Origin: Marinirhabdus gelatinilytica
GTDB lineage: Bacteria; Bacteroidota; Bacteroidia; Flavobacteriales; Flavobacteriaceae
Direction of reading: 5' to 3'
Assembly (NCBI RefSeq): GCF_003353425.1
Contig: NZ_QRAO01000002.1
Location: 170,400 to 234,399, forward strand
Length of the DNA: 64,000 nt
The position numbers were made by a program, and so were the translations under genes. The notes beneath the pieces were generated by a model, which was given only the letters and a program-made list of their open reading frames with translations, was not told the origin of the DNA and did not search any database. Below, one piece after another: positions 25,045 to 33,256 of the stretch; the first letter of the stretch is position 1, and every line of letters begins with the position of its first letter.

Positions 25045-26253
25045 TTATAGCACACCCACTTCTTGCATACATTGCTTCATCGAGTTGTAGGTACGCTCAA
25101 TATCGGCATCCAGCCCAATACTGAAACGTATCAACCCATCGGTAAGACCCATTTGGGCTTGTTCTTCCTCTGGAATTTCAGAAGAGGTTGAAGACCCCGG
25201 AGCGCTGAAAAGCGTTTTGTAAAAACCAAGACTCACCGCAAGATACCCCAGGTTTCGTTCTTGCATGAGTTCCATGAGTTCATTGGCTTTATCCAGTGAG
25301 CCCACGTCTATGGTGAGCATCCCGCCAAAACCGTATTGTGGGTTCATTTGGCGTTTCATCAATTCGTGGCCTGGATGGCTTTTAAGTCCTGGATAAACGG
25401 TTCGCAATCCATCGGATTCAAATTTTTCGGCAAGGTACAAGGCGTTGCTACTGTGCTGCTGCATCCTAATGTGGAGGGTTCGTAAATTCTTCAAAATAGA
25501 AGCGGCCCGTAAACTATCCATAGAGGCTCCCAAGAGCATACTGGCACCATCGTTTACATTGCGCAAGGTATCGATCAATTCTTGGTTGCCACATACCACG
25601 CCGCCCATGGTGTCACTACTTCCATTGATGAATTTGGTCAAACTGTGCAGTACCACGTCTGCCCCTAATTTTGCTGGAGAAATGGATAGCGGCGAAAAGG
25701 TGTTGTCCACCAATAATTGTAGCTTGTGTTTTTTAGCAAGCTTTGCAAGGGCTTCAATATCGGCAATTTCCAGCAGCGGATTGGAGACACATTCGCAAAA
25801 GATAATTTTTGTTTCAGGGGTAATGGCCGCTTCGACCACATCCAATTTTGTAATATCCACAAACGAAGTTTCGATACCCAAACGTGGGGTGAAATTCTTC
25901 AAGAAGGCATAGGTGCCCCCGTAGATGGTTCGGCTGGAAACAATATGGTCCCCAGCTTGACAGAATTGAAGGATGGTAGGGGTAATGGCACCCATCCCGC
26001 TAGCGGCAACATTGGCGGTCTCGGTACCTTCCATAGCGGCAAGGGCTTCCCCCAGATATAGGTTTGAGGGTGTAGAATGGCGGGAGTACAAATAACACCC
26101 GTCTGCATTGCCCTCAAACGTATCGAACATGGTCTTAGCCGAAAGGAACGTGTAGGTTGAAGAATCGGAAATGGAAGGGTTTACTCCTCCAAACTCACCA
26201 AAATATTGTAAATCCTGTATGTTGTTTGCGGGTTTAAAATCGTGCTTGCTCAT
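25045..26253 (-). CDS. PLP-dependent Cys/Met-metabolism enzyme, methionine gamma-lyase-like
   Basis: A 402-residue fold-type I PLP enzyme of the trans-sulphuration family. The PLP lysine is in DVVLHSLTKFINGSSD, and the AASGMGAITPTIL phosphate-binding loop, YSRHSTPSNLYL and VDNTFSPL are clear. Members include methionine gamma-lyase, cystathionine gamma-synthase and O-acylhomoserine sulphhydrylase, which sequence alone does not separate. A divergent Lrp regulator with the promoter in the gap recalls the mdeR-mdeA arrangement, so a methionine-degrading role is favoured. The ATG at 26253 is chosen over an upstream start at 26304, because the -33 element occupies that sequence. Confidence 0.88.
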   Translation of the reverse strand: MSKHDFKPANNIQDLQYFGEFGGVNPSISDSSTYTFLSAKTMFDTFEGNADGCYLYSRHSTPSNLYLGEALAAMEGTETANVAASGMGAITPTILQFCQAGDHIVSSRTIYGGTYAFLKNFTPRLGIETSFVDITKLDVVEAAITPETKIIFCECVSNPLLEIADIEALAKLAKKHKLQLLVDNTFSPLSISPAKLGADVVLHSLTKFINGSSDTMGGVVCGNQELIDTLRNVNDGASMLLGASMDSLRAASILKNLRTLHIRMQQHSSNALYLAEKFESDGLRTVYPGLKSHPGHELMKRQMNPQYGFGGMLTIDVGSLDKANELMELMQERNLGYLAVSLGFYKTLFSAPGSSTSSEIPEEEQAQMGLTDGLIRFSIGLDADIERTYNSMKQCMQEVGVL

Positions 26254-26273
26254 AGTTGTTTCAAATTTGAATC

Positions 26274-26304
26274 CAAATGTAGTCTGACTTAGAATATTTA
26301 TCAA
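26274..26304 (-). promoter_or_regulatory. Promoter of the methionine gamma-lyase-like gene
   Basis: Minus strand: TTGATA (TTG at 26302-26304), 20 bp from the TTG, then TACATTTG (26274-26281), a full Bacteroidota promoter. It lies in the gap shared with the Lrp gene, where an Lrp-type regulator would be expected to bind. Confidence 0.7.
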
Positions 26305-26411
26305 TCATGTAACGAAAATTCAGTTTAATAATTTATTAAGTTTTATTCTTATAGAATATTGTTCTGTATTTTTACTGAAATTGAATATCTTTCAGAAAAA
26401 TTTTCAAGAAG

Positions 26412-26870
26412 TTGAATTTGGATACCATAGATAGACAATTGCTGAAACACCTTCAGCAAGATGCAAAGCAAACCAATAAAGAACTATCTTTAAAACTGAA
26501 CCTTTCGGTCACGGCGGTGTACGAGCGGATTAAAAAGCTAGAGCGCCAAGGGGTGATACGGCAATATGTGGCACTGGTAGATGGAGATACGCTGGAAATG
26601 GGTTTTACTGTATTTTGCCATATAAAGCTGGTAAAACATTCCGAAGAGAACATCACAAAATTTGAAACAAAAGTGCTCCAATTGCCCGAGGTAATGGAGT
26701 GTTTTCACGTAAGCGGGGATTATGACTATCTACTAAAAGTTTTGGTAAAGGATATGGAACACTTCCGTGAATTTATGGTAAACAAGGTAACAAGTATGGA
26801 GCATGTGGGTAGTACCACGAGCAGCTTTACCATCCATGAAGTAAAAAATACAACTGCCATAGCATTATGA
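26412..26870 (+). CDS. Lrp/AsnC-family transcriptional regulator
   Basis: A 152-residue regulator: N-terminal winged HTH (NLDTIDRQLLKHLQQDAKQT and SVTAVYERIKKLERQGVI), then a RAM ligand-binding domain (VFCHIKLVKHSEENI and the CFHVSGDYDYLLKVLVKD loop). Lrp-type proteins form octamers that sense amino acids. The start is TTG at 26412 (or 26418). It is divergent from the lyase gene and its stop overlaps the next gene by 4 bp (ATGA). It probably senses methionine or a product and controls the lyase. The exact effector is inference. Confidence 0.92.
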   Translation: MNLDTIDRQLLKHLQQDAKQTNKELSLKLNLSVTAVYERIKKLERQGVIRQYVALVDGDTLEMGFTVFCHIKLVKHSEENITKFETKVLQLPEVMECFHVSGDYDYLLKVLVKDMEHFREFMVNKVTSMEHVGSTTSSFTIHEVKNTTAIAL

Positions 26871-27502
26871 AGACCAGACTAGGCCTGCTTTTAGAGTTTT
26901 TTACCCTTTTTATACTTTTACCGGTGAGCCTTGCTGTCCCGTTTTTAATATGGATAAAAGTTGGGATGGTGGTTGTGGGCTTTTTTTATATACTGTTCCG
27001 GCTAAAAAAGTCTGAAAATATCAACTTCCGTATCAGGAAAGGTCTGGATTGGAAATCGTTTTGGCGGCGGCTGGTTGTTACATTTTTACTAGTGGTACTT
27101 ATAACTACTGCCTACGTTTGGTTCCAAGATAAAACCGCATTGTTCTTCGTGCCGAAAAACAATCCGGGGCTGTTCGTTATTATTTTGTTTGTGTATACAT
27201 TTCTTTCGGTCTGGCCACAGGAAATAATTTACCGTACGTTCTTTTTTGAGCGTTATGGGGTATTGTTCCAAAATAGAACTTTCTTCATTTTTATAAACGC
27301 CATCGTGTTTTCCTTGGCACATTTGTTTTTCAGAAACACGCTTGTCCTTTTGCTCACGTTTATTGGCGGGGTCTTGTTTGGCTATACCTACCTAAAATAT
27401 AGGAGCACAACCTTGGTGAGTATTGAGCACGCGCTCTATGGCAACTGGCTCTTTGCGGTGGGAATGGGGCAGATGCTGGCATTTCCTGGGATGGAAGGAT
27501 GA
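26867..27502 (+). CDS. CPBP-family intramembrane metalloprotease
   Basis: A 211-residue membrane protein with about six helices. It has the three CPBP (Abi) motifs: PQEIIYRTFFFER (E-x3-R, with Q in place of the usual first Glu), FSLAHLFF (F-x3-H) and HALYGNWLF (H-x3-N). CPBP proteases cut membrane proteins or act in bacteriocin immunity. The ATGA overlap with the Lrp gene suggests co-translation. The Q-for-E change leaves one catalytic Glu, so activity is not excluded. Confidence 0.82.
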   Translation: MKTRLGLLLEFFTLFILLPVSLAVPFLIWIKVGMVVVGFFYILFRLKKSENINFRIRKGLDWKSFWRRLVVTFLLVVLITTAYVWFQDKTALFFVPKNNPGLFVIILFVYTFLSVWPQEIIYRTFFFERYGVLFQNRTFFIFINAIVFSLAHLFFRNTLVLLLTFIGGVLFGYTYLKYRSTTLVSIEHALYGNWLFAVGMGQMLAFPGMEG

Positions 27503-27601
27503 TTTTAATGGTTTGATTTCTATTTTCAGCAAATTATGCAATCACTGTTCTATTTGTTTTAAAATCTAAAACGGTGCTTCGTAAATCTACGATCAAAATA
27601 G

Positions 27602-27609
27602 TACCTTTG
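27602..27609 (+). promoter_or_regulatory. -7 element TACCTTTG for lpd
   Basis: Exact TAnnTTTG, 26 bp before the lpd ATG in the 133-bp gap; the -33 region is weak (TTC at the expected place). Confidence 0.65.
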
Positions 27610-27635
27610 CATTCGCATATAAAAAACTCATCACT

Positions 27636-29036
27636 ATGTCCAAATATGACGTTGCAATTATAGGTTCTGGCCCTGGGGGCTATGTAGCAGCAATTCGCTG
27701 TGCCCAATTGGGTATGAAAACCGCCATCATAGAAAAATACAACACCCTTGGAGGTACCTGCCTTAACGTAGGTTGTATACCAAGTAAAGCGCTGCTGGAT
27801 TCTTCGCACCATTACGAGGATGCCATAAAGCATTTTGAAGAGCACGGTATCGAGATACCCGGAGAGGTAAAGATCAATTTCAAGAAAATGATCGAACGCA
27901 AGGGAGCTGTAGTAGAGCAGACCACCAAAGGAATCGAATTTTTGATGAACAAAAACAAAATCGATGTCTATACAGGTCTGGGGTCATTTAAGGACGCAAC
28001 GCATATTGAAATCGATGGCGAGAAAAAACAAACCATCGAGACAAAAAACACTATTATCGCCACAGGTAGTAAACCGGCGTCGCTTCCATTTATCGAAATT
28101 GACAAAGAGCGCATCATCACCTCTACCGAAGCATTGACGCTGAAAGAAATCCCAAAACATATGATCGTTATTGGTGGTGGCGTAATAGGGTTGGAACTTG
28201 GGCAAGTGTACCGCAGGTTGGGTGCTGAGGTTTCAGTAGTTGAATATATGGACCGTATTATCCCCACGATGGACAGTGCACAGAGCAAGGAATTGATGAA
28301 GGTGATGAAAAAACAAGGCGTGAAATTTTATGTTTCCCATAAAGTTTCAGCAGTTGAAAGAAAAGGAAAAGAAATAACGGTTACCGCAACCGATAAAAAA
28401 GATAAAGAGGTAAACTTTAAGGGCGATTATTGTTTGGTTTCCGTAGGAAGAAGGCCTTATACAGATGGGCTGAAAGCTGAAAATGCTGGAGTTAAGGTAA
28501 ACGAGCGTGGCCAAATCGAGGTGAACGACCATTTACAGACCAACGTTAAGAATATCTATGCCATTGGCGATGTAATTCGCGGAGCCATGTTGGCCCACAA
28601 AGCCGAAGAAGAAGGTGTGCTGGTTGCTGAAATCTTAGCGGGACAAAAACCGCACATAGATTACAATTTAATCCCGGGCGTGGTCTATACGTGGCCAGAA
28701 GTTGCCAGCGTGGGAAAAACCGAAGAACAATTAAAAGAAGCAAAGATCGACTATAAAAGTGGACAATTTCCTATGCGTGCATTGGGGAGAAGTCGTGCCA
28801 GCGGGGATACCGATGGTTTTGTAAAAATATTGAGCGATGCCAAGACCGATGAGGTATTGGGTGTTCACATGGTTGGTGCCCGTGTTGCCGATTTGATTGC
28901 TGAGGCCGTAACAGCCATGGAGTTCCGTGCCAGTGCCGAGGATATTTCCCGCATGAGCCACGCGCATCCAACCTATGCAGAAGCTGTAAAAGAGGCAGCT
29001 TTGGCGGCTACAGATAACAGACCGCTGCACGTGTAG
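27636..29036 (+). CDS. lpd: Dihydrolipoyl dehydrogenase
   Basis: The E3 flavoprotein of pyruvate and 2-oxoglutarate dehydrogenase complexes, re-oxidising dihydrolipoyl groups with NAD+. It shows the FAD fold GSGPGGYVAAIRCAQLG, redox-active Cys pair GGTCLNVGCIPSK, NAD-binding GGGVIGLELGQVYRRLG, the second FAD contact IYAIGDV, and the catalytic HAHPTYAEAVKEA. At 466 residues it has the normal length. It is a single-gene unit here with its own promoter and terminator; the E1/E2 genes are elsewhere. Confidence 0.98.
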   Translation: MSKYDVAIIGSGPGGYVAAIRCAQLGMKTAIIEKYNTLGGTCLNVGCIPSKALLDSSHHYEDAIKHFEEHGIEIPGEVKINFKKMIERKGAVVEQTTKGIEFLMNKNKIDVYTGLGSFKDATHIEIDGEKKQTIETKNTIIATGSKPASLPFIEIDKERIITSTEALTLKEIPKHMIVIGGGVIGLELGQVYRRLGAEVSVVEYMDRIIPTMDSAQSKELMKVMKKQGVKFYVSHKVSAVERKGKEITVTATDKKDKEVNFKGDYCLVSVGRRPYTDGLKAENAGVKVNERGQIEVNDHLQTNVKNIYAIGDVIRGAMLAHKAEEEGVLVAEILAGQKPHIDYNLIPGVVYTWPEVASVGKTEEQLKEAKIDYKSGQFPMRALGRSRASGDTDGFVKILSDAKTDEVLGVHMVGARVADLIAEAVTAMEFRASAEDISRMSHAHPTYAEAVKEAALAATDNRPLHV

Positions 29037-29060
29037 TTAAAGTTTGATGTTTATTTATAT

Positions 29061-29098
29061 AGAACCATTCCAAAATTTCGGGATGGTTCTTCTTTTTT
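29061..29098 (+). terminator. Intrinsic terminator of lpd
   Basis: AGAACCAUUCC pairs with GGGAUGGUUCU (11 bp with one U-G wobble, 8-nt loop), followed by UCUUUUUU. The element TACCTTCG at 29102-29109 directly after it may be the -7 of the next gene. Confidence 0.9.
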
Positions 29099-29115
29099 AA
29101 ATACCTTCGTGTTGT

Positions 29116-30420
29116 ATGCGAGTAACAAAAACAATCTCTGTATCGTTAACTTCGAGTCTTAAGCAAAAACTGTTGCAGTGGGCCTCTAGGTTTGAAGAGG
29201 TTGCTTGGCTCGACTCCAATAAATACCAGCAAGGGCATGGGTCTTATCAGGCTATTCTGGCTGTGGACGCTTTTACCGCCATAAAGACAGATTACCACAA
29301 TGCGTTTCAGGAACTGGACGAGTACCAAACGGCTACAAAGGATTGGTTGTTCGGGTATTTGAGTTATGACCTGAAGAACGACGTTGAAAAGCTAAAGTCG
29401 CAAAATTTCGACGGTCTCGATTTTCCCGATCTCTATTTCTTTCAGCCAAAAAAAGTTTTTCTCTTTTCTGAAACCGAAATGGAAATGCATTACCTGAATA
29501 TGGTTGATGATGAATTGGAGAGCGATTGGGAAGAAATCCTATCTACCGAAAATGTAGTATCCGAAAACAATTCTTCAGCTATAAAAATTAAGCTGCGTAC
29601 TTCAAAAGACAGGTATGCCAAAAAAATGAGTAAAATGCTCCACCATATTGAGCGAGGCGATATTTATGAGGCTAACTTTTGCCAAGAATTTTATGCCGAA
29701 GATACTGTGATAGACCCCTTGCAGGTTTTTTTTTTACTGAACGATATTTCTAAGCCACCTTTTGCTAGTTTTCTTAAATTGGATACACATTTTGTGATCT
29801 CTGCCTCTCCCGAGCGCTATCTGAAAAAGCAAGGGGACACTGTTATTTCCCAACCTATAAAAGGAACCGCCAAACGTCTTCAAAATGCAATTGAAGATAA
29901 GGAGATGGCCATAGCGTTGCAAAACGACCCCAAGGAACGTAGTGAGAATATCATGATTACAGATTTGGTGCGTAACGATCTTTCCCGCATTGCCCAGAAA
30001 GGTTCTGTTAACGTAGAGGAGCTGTGTGCTATTTACACGTTTGAGCAGGTACATCAATTGGTTTCCACAATTTCCTGTCAAGCCAAAACCCACTTCTCTC
30101 CAGCACAGATTATTAAGCACACTTTTCCAATGGGGAGTATGACAGGTGCACCAAAAGTAAGTGCCCTGAAGATCATAGAGTCGTTGGAGGATGCCAAAAG
30201 AGGTGTGTACAGTGGTGCAGTGGGCTATTTTTCTCCTAAGGGAGATTTCGATTTTAACGTTGTTATACGTAGCATTTTATACAATGAGGCTACAAATTAC
30301 GTCAGTTTTTCAGTAGGAGGAGCTATCACTTCAAAATCTACCGTAGAGGCAGAATACGAAGAATGTTTGTTGAAAGCCAAAGCCATGCGCTCAGTTTTAG
30401 AATATATATGCTTCAAATAG
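29116..30420 (+). CDS. pabB: Chorismate-binding enzyme, PabB-type (aminodeoxychorismate synthase I)
   Basis: A 434-residue member of the anthranilate/aminodeoxychorismate synthase component I family. The C-terminal chorismate domain has PIKGTAKR, the NIMITDLVRNDLSR metal-binding stretch and PMGSMTGAPK. The Lys of PIKGT is the PabB-type catalytic nucleophile; TrpE has Ala there, so the folate (4-aminobenzoate) branch is favoured. No glutaminase (PabA) or lyase (PabC) gene is next to it. A TACCTTCG element sits only 6 bp before the ATG, suggesting a near-leaderless mRNA. It follows the lpd terminator. Confidence 0.9.
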   Translation: MRVTKTISVSLTSSLKQKLLQWASRFEEVAWLDSNKYQQGHGSYQAILAVDAFTAIKTDYHNAFQELDEYQTATKDWLFGYLSYDLKNDVEKLKSQNFDGLDFPDLYFFQPKKVFLFSETEMEMHYLNMVDDELESDWEEILSTENVVSENNSSAIKIKLRTSKDRYAKKMSKMLHHIERGDIYEANFCQEFYAEDTVIDPLQVFFLLNDISKPPFASFLKLDTHFVISASPERYLKKQGDTVISQPIKGTAKRLQNAIEDKEMAIALQNDPKERSENIMITDLVRNDLSRIAQKGSVNVEELCAIYTFEQVHQLVSTISCQAKTHFSPAQIIKHTFPMGSMTGAPKVSALKIIESLEDAKRGVYSGAVGYFSPKGDFDFNVVIRSILYNEATNYVSFSVGGAITSKSTVEAEYEECLLKAKAMRSVLEYICFK

Positions 30421-30498
30421 TACATAAAGTATATTTATGTATTAATAGAAACATAAAAGCTGTTTATGTATATTTTAATACATATTTTTGTATATTTG
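30421..30498 (+). promoter_or_regulatory. SatD promoter with tandem palindromic operators
   Basis: IR1: TACATAAA (30421-30428), 5 bp, TTTATGTA (30434-30441). IR2: ACATAAA (30451-30457), 5 bp, TTTATGT (30463-30469). Centres are 29 bp apart. A weaker third, ATACA-N6-TGTAT, spans 30478-30493. The -7 TATATTTG (30491-30498) is exact, 10 bp from the ATG. IR2 covers the -33 region, so a bound protein would block or control RNA polymerase. Confidence 0.7.
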
Positions 30499-30508
30499 AA
30501 AAATAATT

Positions 30509-31201
30509 ATGAAAGTCAAATATTCAGTAATATCGGGTGACATAGTTTCCTCAAGCAGTCTGGACAGTGAGGATAAGCAAATTTTAGAGACACATCTAGA
30601 ATCCTTGATGGACGATCTCCATGAACATTTTGAGAGTTACGGGCGGTTAATAAAAGGGGATTATATAGAGTGTGGAATCCCCAATGCGGCAAATGCTCTA
30701 CGGGCTTGTTTGGCTATAAAAAGCTATGTTAAGACTATCTCTATTTCAGAAAGATCTCTATCAAAAAATAAAAAGCGGGCACGGCTCTTTAAGGAGTATG
30801 GAGTGCGGCTGGCCATAGGGTATGGAGAATTGGAGAGGTACGACCCAATTAATGGAGTGATGGATGGAGAGGCTATTTATTATGCTGGCCGTAAAATTAA
30901 TAGTATATCTACTCATGATAAGGAACGTGTCGTTATTAAAAACACATTGTTTTTCCATTCAAAAAATGAAGAGATGAACAAAAAATGGACGGCTATGTTG
31001 GGATTATTAGATGTGCTCCTTAACAAGGCAACCCAGCGCCAGTGCGAGGTAGTGTACTTAAAGCTTATGGGACATAGTGAGGATGTTATATCTAAAAAAT
31101 TGGGCATAGACCAGTCTGTGGTAAACCGCCACTCTACAAATGTGGGCTGGAATGCTATAGAGTCTGCTGTTATTTATTTTGAAGAATCACTAACTTTATA
31201 A
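30509..31201 (+). CDS. SatD-family protein
   Basis: A 230-residue cytosolic protein matching the SatD family: an N-terminal alpha/beta part starting KYSVISGDIVSSS, with a conserved GDYIECG segment, and a C-terminal helix-turn-helix-like region (QRQCEVVYLKLMGHSEDVIS and KKLGIDQSVVNRH). SatD genes are paired with DUF3307 genes across many bacteria; here the partner begins 1 base after its stop codon. The HTH and the palindromes before the gene suggest it represses itself. Biochemical role unknown in general. Confidence 0.85.
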   Translation: MKVKYSVISGDIVSSSSLDSEDKQILETHLESLMDDLHEHFESYGRLIKGDYIECGIPNAANALRACLAIKSYVKTISISERSLSKNKKRARLFKEYGVRLAIGYGELERYDPINGVMDGEAIYYAGRKINSISTHDKERVVIKNTLFFHSKNEEMNKKWTAMLGLLDVLLNKATQRQCEVVYLKLMGHSEDVISKKLGIDQSVVNRHSTNVGWNAIESAVIYFEESLTL

Positions 31202-31202
31202 A

Positions 31203-31940
31203 ATGCAACTGACCACATTTATTCTATTACAGTTCTTGGCACACATTTTAGCCGACTTTTTTTTGCAATCCCAAAAAATGGCGAACGAAAAAAACAGTAT
31301 TGGTTTTAAGAGTAGATTATTGCCTGTACATGTTCTTATTGTGTTTTTGTGCTCGTGGTTGTTATCGTTTCAAGTTGAATTTTTCGTGGGTGCGGGTGTC
31401 ATTGCTATAATCCACTATATAATAGATGGTTTTAAGGCAAGGGCCAATAGGCACCCAAAATTTTGGAAATACGCTTTTTTTGTAGACCAATTGTTGCATA
31501 TTGTTGTTTTGGTGGGGGTTTCTTTGTTTTTTGAAAAGTACCACGGGTTGCAACCACTTTTTGAAATCCCTGTTTCTACTACCTTTATCGCTATTGTTAT
31601 AGGGTATTTACTGTGCTTGCGTCCAGCAAATTTTGTGATCAAAGAGGTTTTCAGGTCGTCGGAGATTGATGTAGCGATCGCTCAACAGGAAAAGGCCGAA
31701 GTTTTGGAGGGTGCAGACGAACTTCCAAATGCGGGCAAACTCATAGGTATTTTGGAACGGGTACTGGCGCTCACGTTTATTTTGATTGGGCAGTTCCAGG
31801 CTGTTGGATTTTTACTTGCAGCAAAGTCTGTTTTGCGGTACAAGGACACCGATACGCTAAAAACCGAATATGTCCTAATTGGCACCATGCTTAGCTTTGG
31901 TATTGCCGTAGTTTGTGGTATTTTAGCAGGTGTTATTTAA
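31203..31940 (+). CDS. DUF3307 membrane protein
   Basis: A 245-residue polytopic membrane protein with about six helices. The N-terminal LQFLAHILADFFLQSQKMAN with two conserved Asp/Gln residues and the HVLIVFLCSW helix define DUF3307. Later IHYIIDGFKAR and a short cytosolic loop fit the family. Function is not established; constant pairing with SatD implies a joint module, with SatD perhaps acting as cytosolic regulator. The start lies 1 base after the SatD stop, so the two are translationally coupled. Confidence 0.88.
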   Translation: MQLTTFILLQFLAHILADFFLQSQKMANEKNSIGFKSRLLPVHVLIVFLCSWLLSFQVEFFVGAGVIAIIHYIIDGFKARANRHPKFWKYAFFVDQLLHIVVLVGVSLFFEKYHGLQPLFEIPVSTTFIAIVIGYLLCLRPANFVIKEVFRSSEIDVAIAQQEKAEVLEGADELPNAGKLIGILERVLALTFILIGQFQAVGFLLAAKSVLRYKDTDTLKTEYVLIGTMLSFGIAVVCGILAGVI

Positions 31941-31945
31941 CTATC

Positions 31946-33256
31946 ATGCTTTCAGAATTTAAAAAAGAGCTTTCACAACATTTTTCTTATTTAAAAGGCG
32001 CCAAATTGCTTATTGCTTGTAGTGGGGGCTTGGATAGTGTAGTATTGACCCAGCTTCTTTTTAAACTGAAATATAACATTGCCATTGCGCATTGTAATTT
32101 TTCATTACGTGGCAAAGAAAGTGACGAAGATGCCCTTTTTACCGAAAATTTGGCTGAAAGTTTACAAATCCCTTTTCATTCTGAAATTTTTGATACCGAG
32201 ACTTATGCAAAAGACCATAAGCTTTCCACCCAGATGGCAGCAAGGCAGTTGCGATATTCTTGGTTTGATGAAGTGATCCAAAACTTTGGTTACGACTATA
32301 TTTTAACCGCCCACCATGCCAATGATGATTTGGAAACATTCTTTTTAAATCTTACCCGGGGCACTGGTTTGCGAGGCTTAACCGGTATCCCATCCAAAAA
32401 CGAAAAAGTCGTTCGTCCTTTGCTTCATTTTTCGAGAGAAGAGATTTTAGCATATGCAAAGTCACAAAACCTATACTGGCGGGAGGACAGCAGTAATGCA
32501 AAGACAGATTATTTGCGAAACAAGTTGCGTTTGGAAGTGCTGCCCAAGCTTAAGGAAACTTCAAAAGATATACTTCAACATGTCCAGAAAACGCAAAAAA
32601 ACCTCCAAGCATCACAGGCTTTAGTGGAAGATTACATGACGCTGGTGTACAATCTTGCTGTTTCTGAAAATGAAGGGGGATATAGTATCGATATAGCCAA
32701 GATTTCAGAATTGCCAAACACAAATGCCCTTTTGTACGAGTTATTGCATCCCTTTGGATTTACGGCTTGGGACGATGTGTATGGTCTGTTAAATGCACAA
32801 ACGGGTAAGGAGGTGGTGTCTGGTTCGCACAGATTGCTTCGCAATAGAAACGAGTTTATTTTGACCAAAATCACCGAAAATTCAGAAAAAAATGAGTTTT
32901 TCATAAAAAAAAATCAAAAAGAAATTAACAACCCCATAGATATCAAGCTTAATCCTACCAACAAAATGGGGCATATTGATAATACTACGGTTTACGTAGA
33001 TGCAGATAAGCTGTTGTTTCCGCTTCGTCTTAGGAAATGGCAGGAGGGTGATGTTTTTCAGCCCTTTGGAATGCAAGGAAAGAAGAAATTGAGCAAGTTT
33101 TTTAAAGATGAAAAGTTATCTTTGGTCGCCAAAGAACAAGTTTGGTTACTTTGTAGTGAGGACAAAATTGTCTGGGTGGTGAATCATCGTTTGGACGATC
33201 GGTTTAAAATTACCCCTAGCACTAAGAACCTATTAAAAATTACAACAAATCCATGA
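31946..33256 (+). CDS. tilS: tRNA(Ile)-lysidine synthetase TilS
   Basis: An ATP-dependent enzyme that converts C34 of tRNA-Ile(CAU) to lysidine so that it reads AUA. It has the PP-loop CSGGLDSVVLTQL, HCNFSLRGKESDEDA, and TAHHANDDLETFFLNLTRGTGL, followed by the TilS-specific C-terminal domains including RKWQEGDVFQPFGM and KKLSKFFKDEKL. The ATG at 31946 is chosen; an upstream start at 31913 would overlap DUF3307. At about 436 residues it is the usual length. The stop overlaps the next start by ATGA. Confidence 0.96.
   Translation: MLSEFKKELSQHFSYLKGAKLLIACSGGLDSVVLTQLLFKLKYNIAIAHCNFSLRGKESDEDALFTENLAESLQIPFHSEIFDTETYAKDHKLSTQMAARQLRYSWFDEVIQNFGYDYILTAHHANDDLETFFLNLTRGTGLRGLTGIPSKNEKVVRPLLHFSREEILAYAKSQNLYWREDSSNAKTDYLRNKLRLEVLPKLKETSKDILQHVQKTQKNLQASQALVEDYMTLVYNLAVSENEGGYSIDIAKISELPNTNALLYELLHPFGFTAWDDVYGLLNAQTGKEVVSGSHRLLRNRNEFILTKITENSEKNEFFIKKNQKEINNPIDIKLNPTNKMGHIDNTTVYVDADKLLFPLRLRKWQEGDVFQPFGMQGKKKLSKFFKDEKLSLVAKEQVWLLCSEDKIVWVVNHRLDDRFKITPSTKNLLKITTNP

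Noticed and set aside
29116..30420. Anthranilate synthase TrpE
   Set aside because: The PIKGT motif has the PabB-type lysine in place of the TrpE alanine, and no trp genes are near.
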